From positions 62,001 through 126,000 of the forward strand of contig JAGVSM010002361.1 in assembly GCA_022494885.1 (NCBI GenBank): a DNA stretch of 64,000 nucleotides, read 5' to 3'. Positions 54,486 through 64,000 of the stretch are shown piece after piece (position 1 is the first letter of the stretch; every line of letters starts with the position of its first letter). The translations under genes were made by a program, and so were the position numbers. Source of the DNA: Micrasema longulum (Eukaryota > Arthropoda > Insecta > Trichoptera > Brachycentridae). A model generated the notes under the pieces. The model saw nothing but the letters and a program-made list of their open reading frames with translations, had not been told where the DNA came from and made no database searches.

Positions 54486-54739
54486 TTTTTTTTCTTTTTT
54501 TTTTGAATGTTTTTTTTTCCATACATATAAACATAGAATTTTAATTACAAAAATATACTTTAAAAAATTTGTTTTAAAGTTAAGCCTTTGCTAAAACATA
54601 GATTGGAAAAAATGCCCACAAAGACTTAAGCGTCTGAACGTGGGTTATTCTTTTTTTAATTATTAATAAGTTTATAGCATATAAATATGGTATGACATGA
54701 CTACGAAAAAAAAAACCAAATTAACATATGCTGATATTA

Positions 54740-55310
54740 TGAAAACAGGGTTTATTTGCAGTCTGCATTTTATTTTGAATTTTAATTGAGTTTGTTAAAA
54801 AATGTGTCTATCTGTTCCTTTTATGCTAATCCAAGACCATAAACCTACTTTAAACTGTACCAGTGATTTAATGATTTGTAATTCCTTAGTTAGAAGATTA
54901 AAGGATCTTGGACCAATATATAAGGAGTGCTTCTGTGCAAATTTAGTTCTGCATCCTGGAACTGACAGTTCACTATCGGATCTATTGCTAATACGATTTA
55001 AATTATTACTCAATAATTCCCTATTTCAGTGAACATATGTCAGACACTGAAATAAATATTATTTTCTGAAACTAAAGAGTCCACTCTCTACGCGTAATTC
55101 ATAACTAGGAAAAAGTCTATGTTTTTTGTAAATTACATTTATTACATTTTTCTGTACAATTTTTATTAAGTGACTATGCACGTCCAAGACTCCTCCCCTC
55201 CTTACCTGCATGTAAGGAAAATCATCATATGCACCATTAGGAGCAGAAAGGGAATTATGGTGATTGAATATAAGTCCGCTCTGAATAAATGTTGGCAAAT
55301 ATTTACTTAA
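54740..55310 (-). pseudogene. LINE RT C-terminal fragment
   Basis: The minus frame 55298-55059 contains HLIKIVQKNVINVIYKKHRL followed by FPSYEL, the post-thumb motif (IxxxQKxxxxxIYKKxRLxPSxxL). 55013-54795 reads DSELSVPGCRTKFAQKHSLY, IGPRSFNLLTKELQIIKSL, the C-terminal LxVPxxRTxxGQKSLxxxGPxxxNxLP pattern. The two frames are offset by one shift near 55040. Family different from the 20-kb LINE. 5'-truncated. Confidence 0.75.
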
Positions 55311-55319
55311 TGACTTTTC

Positions 55320-56270
55320 TATGTCTACTGGTTTCGAGACGTACCCGTTTCATTTGTCAAAAAAAATCATGTTTAAAAAAAAAGGTTCTATGTTTAAATC
55401 CTACTCTACTCTAGCTTAATTTTCATTTTCTATATGTAGGAGTGCCATGATAAATTTTTTACAAGTCGTCAAAATTGAAATATTTGGGTAAATCATAAAA
55501 AAAAATCTGCTTTAAGTTAATAAATTTTTTATTTATTTTGAAAGAAAACTAGAAAGGTGCCTCGCAAATTATTTATTGAGTTTATATTCATAATGTATGT
55601 TTCTGACGGGAAAAAACGTAATTGTTTCGTATTTCAATACAGAAATTAGTATTTTCTGTTTGTGGTTTCTTGTGAGAGAAATCTTGAAATAAATTGCGGC
55701 CTCGTGAAGCAATATTTTTAATTGAAAATTCGTGTTTTTTCGATACTCGGAAACTTTTTGCGTCTCTCGAAGGCTTAATATTGTTAATGACATGACATTG
55801 CAAAATTAACGAGGGATATTTTTAAATCTTAAGAAAGAAAATTGCCTCTCAAAAACACTCAAGTCAAATTTTTCACGAGGTTTTCAAATTAATTTGTAAA
55901 GCCATGTAGAGATTAAGAAAGCGGTGAAAGCAAGAAAGGTTAACTTTTAAAAGTCAAAATGAAAATAATAAATGAATAAAGATACATGAAATTAATTCAA
56001 ACTTTGGCCATAATACAACTTTCATGTTCCGCTTTGTGATCGAAATATGGCGTAAAAAATGCACCAAAGAATGGATGATAAAATGGCGAAGTTTCAACCC
56101 TCATTCTTCGTAACAAACAATTGTAAACACCCCATCTTGTTTCCTGGTCCCATTTACAAAAGGGGATGATAGAAGTTTGAAAATGCAAAAATTATCTTGT
56201 CCATAAAGTTTGCATTTCCTAGTTAGGAAACTTCGTCAATTGTTGTTTCTATAACTAAACTTTTTATTTA
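55320..56270. other. AT-rich stretch with no recognised gene
   Basis: Frames at 55569-55803 and 55997-56188 (minus) have no motif. Confidence 0.35.
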
Positions 56271-56271
56271 C

Positions 56272-56525
56272 AGCCAGTTCAGTTCAGTTTTGTTCTTTTG
56301 ACACCAATACTTTGTATCCACGATCAGTTCAGTCCATTATTGTTTTTTACACACTCATACTTTGTATCTACTGCAAGTTGGGTTCAATTTTATTATATAG
56401 ATACCAATATATTTTATCAGTTCAGTTCAGTATATTTTTTTGACAACGAATACTTTCAGTTCAGTTCAGCATCTACTATTTTTAAGATAAAAATACTACT
56501 TACATATACATACTGCTAGTTCAAT
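56272..56525 (+). repeat. Degenerate tandem repeat, CAGTTCAGTTCAG unit
   Basis: Five or six units start with CAGTTCAGTTCAG or a variant (about 56274, 56326, 56380, 56420, 56455, 56516) and continue TTTGTTCTTTTGACACCAAT then ACTTTGTATC. Unit length about 40-55 bp. The 73-codon frame 56298-56519 simply reads through it. Confidence 0.7.
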
Positions 56526-56529
56526 TGAG

Positions 56530-57660
56530 TACCGTTTTACCATCAGAGTAATAATGCGCCAAGCTATAGAGGAGCCCAAACGTAGAAAATCCATTCTATG
56601 ACTATTGGGTATTAAGTAAGCTACAGTTCGCAGCAAAACAATGGGCCGTACTTAGCTCGAAAGTTACCAAATGGAAATTAATTTGCATTGTGATTACTTT
56701 TAAATATGTACCTGTGTATTTATCATTGCAGGGTTATTCCAATTTATTTTTTTATAATTCGCCTATATTTATTTTATAAAACTGAAAATACATGTGTGCG
56801 TTTATTTTTTTCTTTATTTATTCATTTTACTCACAGTATACTTATGATACATTTAGAGACATAAATCCCAACTCCATGGATCCGAAGTCCTGTGTTTGTT
56901 TGTTTGTCCGTCACATCTCCGAAACGGCGAGTCGTAGCGGCCTGAAACTTGAACACGTAATTTAAAATGCGATTTCAAGGTTAACATGGCTATTTGCGAG
57001 TAAAATTTGAATCGACCTCTACTTGATAAAAACTTAAACTTAATATGGATGCCTAGTGCGGCCCTGACATATTGCTCATAATCAACTGTCATTATCAACA
57101 GTAAACATACTTTAATTCACAAATTTATCACCTTAATTGAGAAAAAATTGTATCTGAAGTAAATATGTTGATATAAGGAAAGTTTTTAAGCAACATAATA
57201 CACGTTTCGGAACGATTAATACCAAAAATCAATTAAAATCATGGGAAATATTCGAAATCAATTACCTATGAAAACTGTCTCCTTTAACACCTTCGACGCT
57301 TCTACTTCTGCAACTAAACATACTGGAATTCAACACAGTCGATTTTAATTTTTTGTTTATTTATTTATTTATTTATTTATAACATAAATATCCAAGTTAT
57401 TTACAAACAAAGCCAAGCACAGCTACAAAAGCATCGAATCGAACCGTTATGTTTATGCTGTCAAACAAAACAAAATGGCCACCAATCTGTTGCCAAGCAA
57501 CAAACCAACATTGCTTGCGTTCTATGAAACATAGTGATAGGGCTTCTCTATAGGTTCGCGCATTATTACTCTGTGGAAATACCACGGAACTCATTTATTC
57601 AACCATAATTATTCCACATAAAGTATCATTTTTAGCCAACGACGGAAATTTAAATCAATT
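56530..57660. other. No gene; transposon-like patch 56870-57110 and LINE tail at 57360
   Basis: 56870-57000 (TGTTTGTTTGTTTGTCCGTC, CACATCTCCGAAACGGCGAG) has the flavour of 5' regions of insect rolling-circle or other repeats, but no partner is in the window. TTTATTTATTTATTTATTTA at 57356-57378 is the complement of a LINE AAAT tail (minus). The 57594-57397 frame upstream of it shows no RT motif. Confidence 0.3.
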
Positions 57661-57669
57661 GGAAGTTGA

Positions 57670-57965
57670 AGTTTGAAATTGAAAAAATATCATTTTCAGG
57701 CGTTGCCTAGTATGTAGGTGAAATAATTAGATGAATCTTACCCTCATAAATAAAAGTTTCAGCTCTTTAACTTCACAAACATCAACAGATGAATGAATTG
57801 AAGGTGAATATAGATGTTTAAATATGGTCAGGATGGTGAATGTTACACAGTGCATAAAATGGCCACTTAATCCAGCCAATAACAGCTCATAAGCCCTATA
57901 GATGCCTTGACTTATATATGACCTCTTCAAAATAATGTTCTACATCTCTGTTGTGATGTGTTAGT
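57670..57965. mobile_element. Foldback FB-A copy, one arm plus middle
   Basis: TTTTCAGGCGTTGCCTAGTA, GATGAATCTTACCCTCATAA, CATCAACAGATGAATGAATT, GTTACACAGTGCATAAAATG, CCAGCCAATAACAGCTCATA, CTATAGATGCCTTGACTTAT and CATCTCTGTTGTGATGTGTT. Confidence 0.75.
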
Positions 57966-57969
57966 GTTT

Positions 57970-58700
57970 ATAATTGTTATGGATAAGTCACATTGCACCA
58001 TTTTTATACAAATTACTTCAAGGTCAATGCATATTAAATATTTTCGTCTATAAGAGCTTTTGGACTATGAAATACAGTGAACAGAAGTGAAATGGTATAA
58101 TAGGCTTACGGCTGTACAATTTCGAGCCATTTTAGTTTTCTAAGATAATCGAATGTGTTATCATATTTCCTAAGACCATGTAACATACATTGCATTTAGT
58201 ATATTTACGATATGCCCTATGAACCATCTAGTAAAGACAATGATATGATGATAACGATGCAAGGTGTTTACAATAGTAAATTTTATTTTACAAGTCAAAA
58301 CTCCAATCCTTTTTTATTTTGGTGAGCCAAATAAGCTTCTTATTTTATTTGTAGTTTTCCATACCAAACTTGAATGCACAAGACTTAAATTATTACTACA
58401 CAGTCAGTGGCGTGCTTTGTATACAAGCCATAATATTAAGAAGACAATGCTTGGTGGTTTTTAATATTTACCTCTCCGAGCCAGAACGTGAAAAAAATCT
58501 GAAAGTTCGTGGGTAGGCATTTTTTTTTAAATGGGGGGCTTACATTTCTTATTGCCGATTTTTTCCGCTTTTAACAAGCTTCTATTTTTTATTTCAGTAT
58601 TAGGACCAGGAGCATCAATGGGTTCCAGAAAAAATCTAGCTAAAACCCACTAAACACGACTTCAATTTTTTTTGTTATGATTGTCTTTTTTATAGATTTT
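57970..58700. other. AT-rich stretch with no recognised gene
   Basis: No motif or repeat copy was recognised. Confidence 0.3.
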
Positions 58701-58702
58701 GT

Positions 58703-58975
58703 CTGCCTCGTGGTATAACAATCAGGGCGTTTGTCTACCATGCAAAAGGTCTCGGGTTCGATTTCCGACATGGTCAAAATAAAATATTTATTAAAAAAGG
58801 TGTCTTTATACAATAATATTTCATAGTCTGCGGACTGGTACCTGAAGCATAAAACTGATCGTCTTACCTTCGTACAACAAAAATGATCGAAACGCTGTAA
58901 TTTGTGTACCAACACTAACCCCTATGCATCATTAGGTGCAAAAAGATAATGCTGATGATGATTGTCATGATAGTG
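58703..58975 (+). repeat. tRNA-derived SINE family B, near full length
   Basis: GCCTCGTGGTATAACAATCA (A-box TGGTATAACAATCAGG), GTTTGTCTACCATGCAAAAG, GTCTCGGGTTCGATTTCCGA (B-box GGTTCGATTTCC), GACTGGTACCTGAAGCATAA, ACTGATCGTCTTACCTTCGT, TGTGTACCAACACTAACCCC, TATGCATCATTAGGTGC and a GATGATGATT-type 3' end. It is the plus-strand reference for the family. The 58915-58640 frame is a shadow. Confidence 0.85.
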
Positions 58976-59103
58976 TTGATAAAACTGTTTCTTAATATTT
59001 TAACTTAAAAAAAACAGAAACTTTTGTGTGTTTTAACTTATAATAACCTCGTGTGTTAAGTGTTTAATTTGGAATGTTATTTAAATATTTGAATTAACTT
59101 TTT

Positions 59104-59690
59104 ACAACAGAGATGAAGAACATTTTAGAGAAGGTTATATAGAAGTCTAGGCATCTACAGGGCTTATGACCTGTCATTGGCTGGTTTAAGTGGCCACTTT
59201 ACACACTGTGTAACATTCACCATTCTGCCCATATTTGAACAACTTTATTCCTTTAACTCTTTTATTTGTTGATGTGTGTAAAGTCAAAAAGCTGAAATCT
59301 TTATTTATGCGGGTGAGATTCATCTTATTGAATTATTTCACCTACATACTAGGCAACGCCTGAAAATGTTATTTTTTCAATTTCTATACTTCTTCATGTA
59401 ATGGAAGGATTTTTCAATAATATTTTCAGTTTATCCAAATTTTCGTAAGGTAATATAGAAGTCAAGGCTTTCTATTTAAATAATTAGCTAGTTTAAGTGG
59501 CCATTTTACACACACTGTGTAACACCATTCTGCATATATTTGAACATCTATATTTCTTCAATTCTCTGTTTTCATCTATATTCCTTCAAAAATGTTCTTC
59601 ACCTCTGTTGTGATGTGTTGATATTAACAGCTCCCCAGAGAGTTGAATCCAGTCCTCGTCTACAAAAATTTAGACAAATTCTAAATATGG
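59104..59690. mobile_element. Foldback FB-A copy, long form
   Basis: Complete left arm (ACAACAGAGATGAAGAACAT, GTCTAGGCATCTACAGGG, CTGTCATTGGCTGGTTTAAG, CACCATTCTGCCCATATTTG), middle (GCGGGTGAGATTCATCTTAT, CATACTAGGCAACGCCTGAA), then at 59450 a second arm start in the same orientation (GGTAATATAGAAGTCAAGGC, GTTTAAGTGGCCATTTTACA) and a right end (TGTTCTTCACCTCTGTTGTG, CAGCTCCCCAGAGAGTTGAA). It is a partial direct duplication rather than a clean hairpin. Confidence 0.8.
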
Positions 59691-59859
59691 TTTAAAATAT
59701 TTGACATAAATAAAATCAAAAATATAAAATCATACGTGTAAGGACGCAATTGGCTGACCGTGATATCTGGAACCTTTTTGTGGACGGCGTGGTATGTTTT
59801 AATAGATATTTAAGATTTGAAATTGTACATTTAATATATCATATTAATAATTTAAACCC

Positions 59860-60190
59860 ATCATCATTTCATTATCCGCCCCAAGTAGTACTTAGAGACT
59901 GAACTAAAATACCAATTGCAAAGTATACTATATTTTGCATTGCATTACATGGAAGGTAAGGTGATCAGTATAACTTTTCATGTACCAGTCCAGAAACAAT
60001 GCAATACTTCAGTGTAGAACCGCCTTGAAAAAACTATATTTTATTTGCACCCTTTCAAAATTCGAACCTAGCACTTGAAGAGTGGTAGACAAACGCACCA
60101 ACTTTTACACTACGAATTGGACTTTTCTTTAATCAATGTCCTTTTTTAGGATTTTTACCTGAGAGTAAATAGAAAGACAGAAAAACGACA
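59860..60190 (-). repeat. tRNA-derived SINE family B
   Basis: Plus-strand reading: ATCATCATTTCATTATCC (3' end), CATGGAAGGTAAGGTGATCA, CATGTACCAGTCCAGAAACA, AAAATTCGAACCTAGCACTT (B-box inverse, TTCGAACC), GGTAGACAAACGCACCAACT and ACACTACGAATTGG (A-box side), then the flank word AGGATTTTTACCTGAGAGT, also found after the copy at 10.2 kb. Confidence 0.7.
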
Positions 60191-60269
60191 TGATGGTTTG
60201 TTTGAGATTTATATTGTCTTCAAACGTTTGGACACACTCAAAATATGTTGATCAATTGTTTTATTTGTT

Positions 60270-60870
60270 ACGTGTTTTTACTGCTCTATTTATTTATGCT
60301 TTATTAATTTTGTTCATAATATCTCCAGAACTAATATAAACTTTCAATAAAATTACAATTTCAAATAAAAATTTCTCCAGAACATATTTTTTCAAATTAA
60401 TTTTTCATATAACAATGCATCCTATTTTTTGGGTAACTCGTTGTACAGTTTAATTCCTTGTACAATAAATTTTGAGACTTTCACTCTTTTTTCTCCTAAT
60501 TTTATATATGACATTGTTGTTAATTTTATTTTATTGTTTTTCATTTTATTTATCCCTTTAATTATTTTACGTACAAAAATTGCTACATTTATTTCATTTG
60601 TTGCTTTACTGTGAGTAAGCCAATTTTTTGTACATTATTTCTATGTAAAAATACAAAGTTCTTTTGAGTATAATCCTCCTGCTTTATATTGAAGAACTTG
60701 CATATTTTTCATTTACCCTCAATTACATACAAAAATAATGGATGAACGGTTATTTACATATAAACATAAAATTATTTTATGGATAAGAACACTCTTCTTT
60801 GTATTTATCACATAATAGTTCTTAATATTCTCATTTTTTTTTTGGCATATTAAGTTATTACATATTACTT
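60270..60870 (-). pseudogene. LINE RT C-terminal fragment and 3' UTR
   Basis: Minus-strand copy co-linear with 3230-4075 but without the SINE: GTAACTCGTTGTACAGTTTA, TTGAGACTTTCACTC, ATATGACATTGTTGTTAAT, CATTTGTTGCTTTACTGTGA, TCTTTTGAGTATAATCCTCC (plus-strand reading). It encodes the ALQYKAGGLYSKEL-like helix and the region after it with several breaks. Same family as the LINE at 20 kb. Confidence 0.75.
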
Positions 60871-61085
60871 TTAGTCCGTATAAGAGAATGCACGGTGGAA
60901 AAGCAGTTTGATGCACGGATACTTGAATTTAGTTTTTCTTTGACTCTCACAGATGCCTCCCTGAATACTGTGTGAAAAAGACAACTGTACGTCGGAATGA
61001 TTATGTCTAGCGAAAATCGACAAAATTGATGTCTCGCATTTCCGTTTTCCCAGCCCCAAAACTGAAACGATTTTGTGTTTTTTAC
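60870..61085 (-). repeat. Dispersed repeat R, minus copy
   Basis: Minus strand: TTTTGTCGATTTTCGCTAGA, CATAATCATTCCGACGTACA, GTTGTCTTTTTCACACAGTA, GAGGCATCTGTGAGAGTCAA, CCACCGTGCATTCTCTTATA. Two overlapping minus frames (HNHSDVQLSFSH) are read from it. Confidence 0.6.
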
Positions 61086-61453
61086 TACGGCTTTCAAGGA
61101 TTTTTTGTATGGTTCATGGTCCTATAAAAGGGAGCTTAAACAGACACGCTCATGGTTTTTCAAGTTTGTAAAGAAAAACTCTTTTTTTATTTTACTAGCA
61201 TCGATATATATATATTTTTACACTTTTAATATTTTGTCATTTTTTTATTTATTTTTACAAGTAATTAAAATGCCTCTAAACTACTTTCTATGGCTTGTTT
61301 GTGTTTAAAACTAACTGATGTAATATTACTTAAATTTATAAAACCCATTAACTTACAGATACAATTAACAGCCCCAAAGATCGGTACCATTGAAACAAAC
61401 AAACGTTTTTTTTTTCAATTACTTTTCTATTAATCTTTATATATATATATATA

Positions 61454-62126
61454 TCTATATATATAATACCTATGTACGTGTGATGTCACTGAACTCTTTT
61501 TAAACGGCTTTACCGATTTAGGTGCGGTTTTCAAAGAAATATAGATCTTTGCGCTGTGCGTGTTCGTAGATATGAAAATCTTCAACTTTATACGTAAAAA
61601 AGAAGAGATAGAGCATAAATGTTTTATTCATCAATCTACCAGGGTTGCATTTGGGGATAATGCATTTACAAAAAAATGGAAAGATGTTGTTTTTTTGTTA
61701 ATTAAAAAGTTTGTTTTTGAATGTTTACAAACAGAATTTGTTTTTTGTGGATCTCAATCAGATTCTTTCCTGAAATTCCTTAAAACTTCTACCCATTTTT
61801 TTCTTTTTACTGGATTTTTAGTAAAACTAAAATAATATTAAATTCAAAACATTTTTTAAAATCGTATTCCTACATGAGTACACCCCTCTGTTGGTAAAAA
61901 GACCAGAGTTTTCATAAAGAATGCCATATTTGAAAAAATATTTTTTTTATGTTTCGTAATTCAACTATAAACAAGAACCTACTTAAATTCAATATTTGAA
62001 TATTAACAAATTTTCAGTTTTAGAATTCAATCACAAACAAGTACCTAGGTACCTATTTATCAATAAAAAGTATTTTTCCACGGCAAGCCAACGTTTGGGC
62101 AGGATAACGTCTGTCAGGTTAGCTAG
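61454..62126 (+). mobile_element. Non-autonomous Helitron-like element, about 670 bp
   Basis: The 5' end lies at a TC in an AT-repeat (TCTATATATATAATACC) followed by AACGGCTTTACCGATTTAGG. The interior is homologous to 32617-33420. The 3' end is ACGTTTGGGCAGGATAACGT, CTGTCAGGTTAGCTAG followed by T, the CTAG|T terminus expected for Helitrons. The 91-codon frame 61560-61835 has no Rep or helicase motif. Confidence 0.65.
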
Positions 62127-62459
62127 TATTCATGTATAAACTTTTGATCGAATAGCCACTCTCTTATTTTTCTCTTGTTACATTGTGAGTTGAATTTTAG
62201 TTCTTTAGGCAATACATTAAAAACGCTTAGTACCAAATAAATCAAAGTTCTATTACCTTTCATATTTTTTGTACTTCTAAATCCTCATTATACATCAAGT
62301 GTTTAATATTTTGGTTATGATTGAAAGTAATTTTTAAATTATTATTGTTAAATTGCTCTAAAGTGATGCAAAGCCACAGTTATCCTCAAACTGGCAGAGT
62401 TTTAAGTGTTTTGTACAGCATTTTATTATTTCTTTATCTGTAAAACTATAATACCATAA

Positions 62460-62930
62460 TACAGGGAGACAATACGGGAATACCTCAGTACGAAGAAAAG
62501 TCCGACCGCGCATCTTCTTAGGTCCGTGCGCCACTGACGTTGCGTCTAAATTCTACTCCAGAATTCTCTCTATTCTGCCCTAGAATTTTTTTTGTAGAGT
62601 TAACCCTGTAAGTAATCCCCTGACTCCGCTATCCATTACACGAAGTGACCGCTTCTCTGACAAACATCCCGCGTCGACTTTTCTGACACTCAGCTCAAAT
62701 ATTCCTTTCAACAGCTCTTACGGTGGTGAAACCATAATGAAAGTCATATTACATGTACATAATTTACAAGTAACAACTTGGAGGAGGAAGCCGTTTTTGT
62801 AAATGTGAACATACCGACATGATGAACGGTTGAATCCAGAATGTTGGGAAAAAATATGCTCAAATAATATGAAGAGACAAAACAGGTTTTCAGAATTTAT
62901 TTTCGTCGACACAAAGTGAAAACTAGCATT
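62460..62930. other. Unassigned higher-GC segment
   Basis: TCCGACCGCGCATCTTCTTA, GGTCCGTGCGCCACTGACGT and CATCCCGCGTCGACTTTTCT are well above local GC. After a TTCTTCTTAG acceptor-like site (62521) 29 codons stay open (VRAPLTLRLNSTPEFSLFCP). No donor and no recognisable domain. No repeat partner in the window. Confidence 0.25.
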
Positions 62931-62937
62931 TTAATAC

Positions 62938-63080
62938 ATTTATTTATTTATTTGACACTTTATATACATATACAATATATATACATATAAGGGCGGGCAT
63001 ATTGCCTTAAGGAAATTTCTTCCTACCTACCCAAACCGTTCAATTTGAGAAAATTATAAATACATGGACATATTGAATCT
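62938..63080 (-). repeat. LINE 3' end with AAAT tail
   Basis: TTTATTTATTTATTTGACAC (complement of the tail) followed by GGGCGGGCATATTGCCTTAA, comparable with the GGGCATTT end of the 22.4- and 23.7-kb LINE copies. No coding part remains. Confidence 0.4.
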
Positions 63081-63191
63081 TCCAATTTTATACGAACATT
63101 AAAAGTAAAGATTAATATTATGAACAAGTTCTTATTCATATCTCACTTTTTTAAGTTTTTGGATTTTGCCGGGTTTGCAAGTGGTGCACTC

Positions 63192-63615
63192 AATTGAACG
63201 TAGTTATGCAGAAAGCAGCCAGTCCACAATTTTGAAAAATGATTTATTTATGTTATCGGGTGCAGTAAGGTCGATTTTATGTTCTGCCAAAAACAACCTG
63301 ACCGCTTTCATACAAAAAACTGTAATAAAAAGGTGTCGATCACAAAAACGGCATTTCTCAATTCGCAGAAAACTCCCACAAAACAAGAAAAATCTTATTG
63401 TACTTAATTAATCTTTTAAACTGGTCAAATACATAAGAAGATTCTTGTTTGTAATAGTAAAAAAAAAATATGTTTTCATTGTTTATCGTTTTTTAAAGTC
63501 AAAAATATTCCAACTATTTTGTAGATTTTATAATTCACTCTTTACACAAAATGGCAATTATCTCAGTTTTACTTTTCTATAGCTGGCTGCTTTCTGTATA
63601 ACTACGTTCAATTGT
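63192..63615. mobile_element. MITE with 30-bp terminal inverted repeats, copy 2
   Basis: Left CAATTGAACGTAGTTATGCA, GAAAGCAGCCAG is mirrored by AGCTGGCTGCTTTCTGTATA, ACTACGTTCAATTG. The interior (GTTATCGGGTGCAGTAAGGT, GTGTCGATCACAAAAACGGC, TTCTCAATTCGCAGAAAAC) is the inverse of the copy at 26013-26450. The frames 63166-63411 and 63386-63204 are two strands of this non-coding repeat. Confidence 0.8.
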
Positions 63616-63679
63616 AAAGAATAAACCAATAAATGATAACATTCTAAGGACGATAACATAAAAAATTATCAGACACAAA

Positions 63680-63795
63680 TATTATATTATCATCATCATC
63701 TTTCCCCTTCCCAAACCTAGGGCACTGCATTGGTACACCAACCGCAGCGTATCTTGACTATTTTTTGTTACAAAAAGGTAAGGTCTCATATGTTT
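63680..63795 (-). repeat. SINE family B, 3' half
   Basis: ATCATCATCATCTTTCCCC, GGGCACTGCATTGGTACACC, AACCGCAGCGTATCTTGACT and ACAAAAAGGTAAGG are the 3' half in minus orientation. The tRNA-like half is absent. Confidence 0.65.
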
Positions 63796-64000
63796 TTATA
63801 ATTCAGTTTATTTTACCATATAATTTTACTATTGTTAATTAATATGGCTTCACGGGCATAGCCTTAAAAGCTTAATAAGTTCATAAATATATAAGCAAGT
63901 GTTATTTTGAAGGAAATAAATAAAAATTAAATCTTCATTTCGCAAAACCAGAGACATAAAAATAAAAAAATCCGAGCAAAAATTGTGTTTTTTTTAGAAT

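Noticed and set aside
57397..57594. 65-codon minus frame as a LINE C-terminus
   Set aside because: It lies next to an AAAT-type tail but shows none of the RT C-terminal motifs seen in the other copies.
61560..61835. 91-codon frame as a Helitron protein
   Set aside because: No Rep (HxH, Y) or helicase motif. The composition is Phe/Lys-rich, as in AT-rich random frames, and the homologous copy at 33 kb does not keep the frame.
63166..63411. 81-codon frame, and the opposite frame 63204-63386
   Set aside because: Both strands of a MITE. The frame is not kept in the copy at 26 kb.
1..64000. A new multi-gene system or operon-like cluster
   Set aside because: No set of co-oriented intact coding regions exists. 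All multi-motif proteins are broken transposon pieces apart from one host exon.

Overview
The window is AT-rich eukaryotic nuclear DNA, most likely from an insect. The evidence is one CUB-domain exon with consensus splice sites, many 5'-truncated insect-type LINE (non-LTR retrotransposon) fragments, tRNA-derived SINEs, an IS630/mariner-type transposase relic, Helitron-like ends and several MITE families. Species cannot be told from this. There is no prokaryotic gene organisation. Almost all open frames of 60 aa or more are chance frames or pieces of decayed transposons.

Host gene content: only one segment looks like a host exon, at 19423-19640 (+). It is a GC-rich 218-bp exon encoding the C-terminal half of a CUB domain, bounded by a polypyrimidine-AG acceptor and a GTAAGT donor. 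If the gene has neighbouring exons, they lie outside the window or are too short to recognise, so its introns would be very long. Everything else is then intronic or intergenic.

Layout: 1-5 kb holds LINE C-terminal relics, a broken mariner-type transposase (minus) and a LINE with a SINE inside it. 5-9 kb holds three LINE 3' ends (minus), a foldback element and a second one nested in a LINE. 9.5-12.6 kb holds two GC-rich islands, SINE relics and a LINE tail. 13-17.4 kb holds three LINE fragments, a foldback element and a SINE nested in a LINE. 19-24.5 kb holds the CUB exon, a LINE C-terminal relic (minus), the best-preserved LINE (plus; catalytic motifs intact but 5'-truncated and frameshifted), a peculiar four-unit tandem motif array and two more LINE 3' ends. 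26-32 kb is repeat-poorer and contains a MITE, a candidate conserved non-coding block and an unassigned higher-GC stretch. 32.6-42 kb holds a Helitron-like element with nested insertions, a pogo/Tigger-like relic, a LINE RT fragment and a TIR-bounded segment carrying a piggyBac-like MITE. 44-60 kb is dominated by an abundant foldback family, SINEs, degenerate tandem repeats and a near-perfect 243-bp foldback MITE. 60-64 kb holds a LINE, a Helitron-like copy, a second copy of the 26-kb MITE and a SINE.

The parts do not form a pathway. Their logic is the insertion history of an intron or intergenic region: at least five nested insertions can be ordered from the sequence. The most distinctive features are the high-copy foldback family (about 12 copies), the TAA-flanked 243-bp hairpin MITE and the hairpin-forming tandem motif array at 22.9-23.3 kb. 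No new enzymatic or defence system could be supported.
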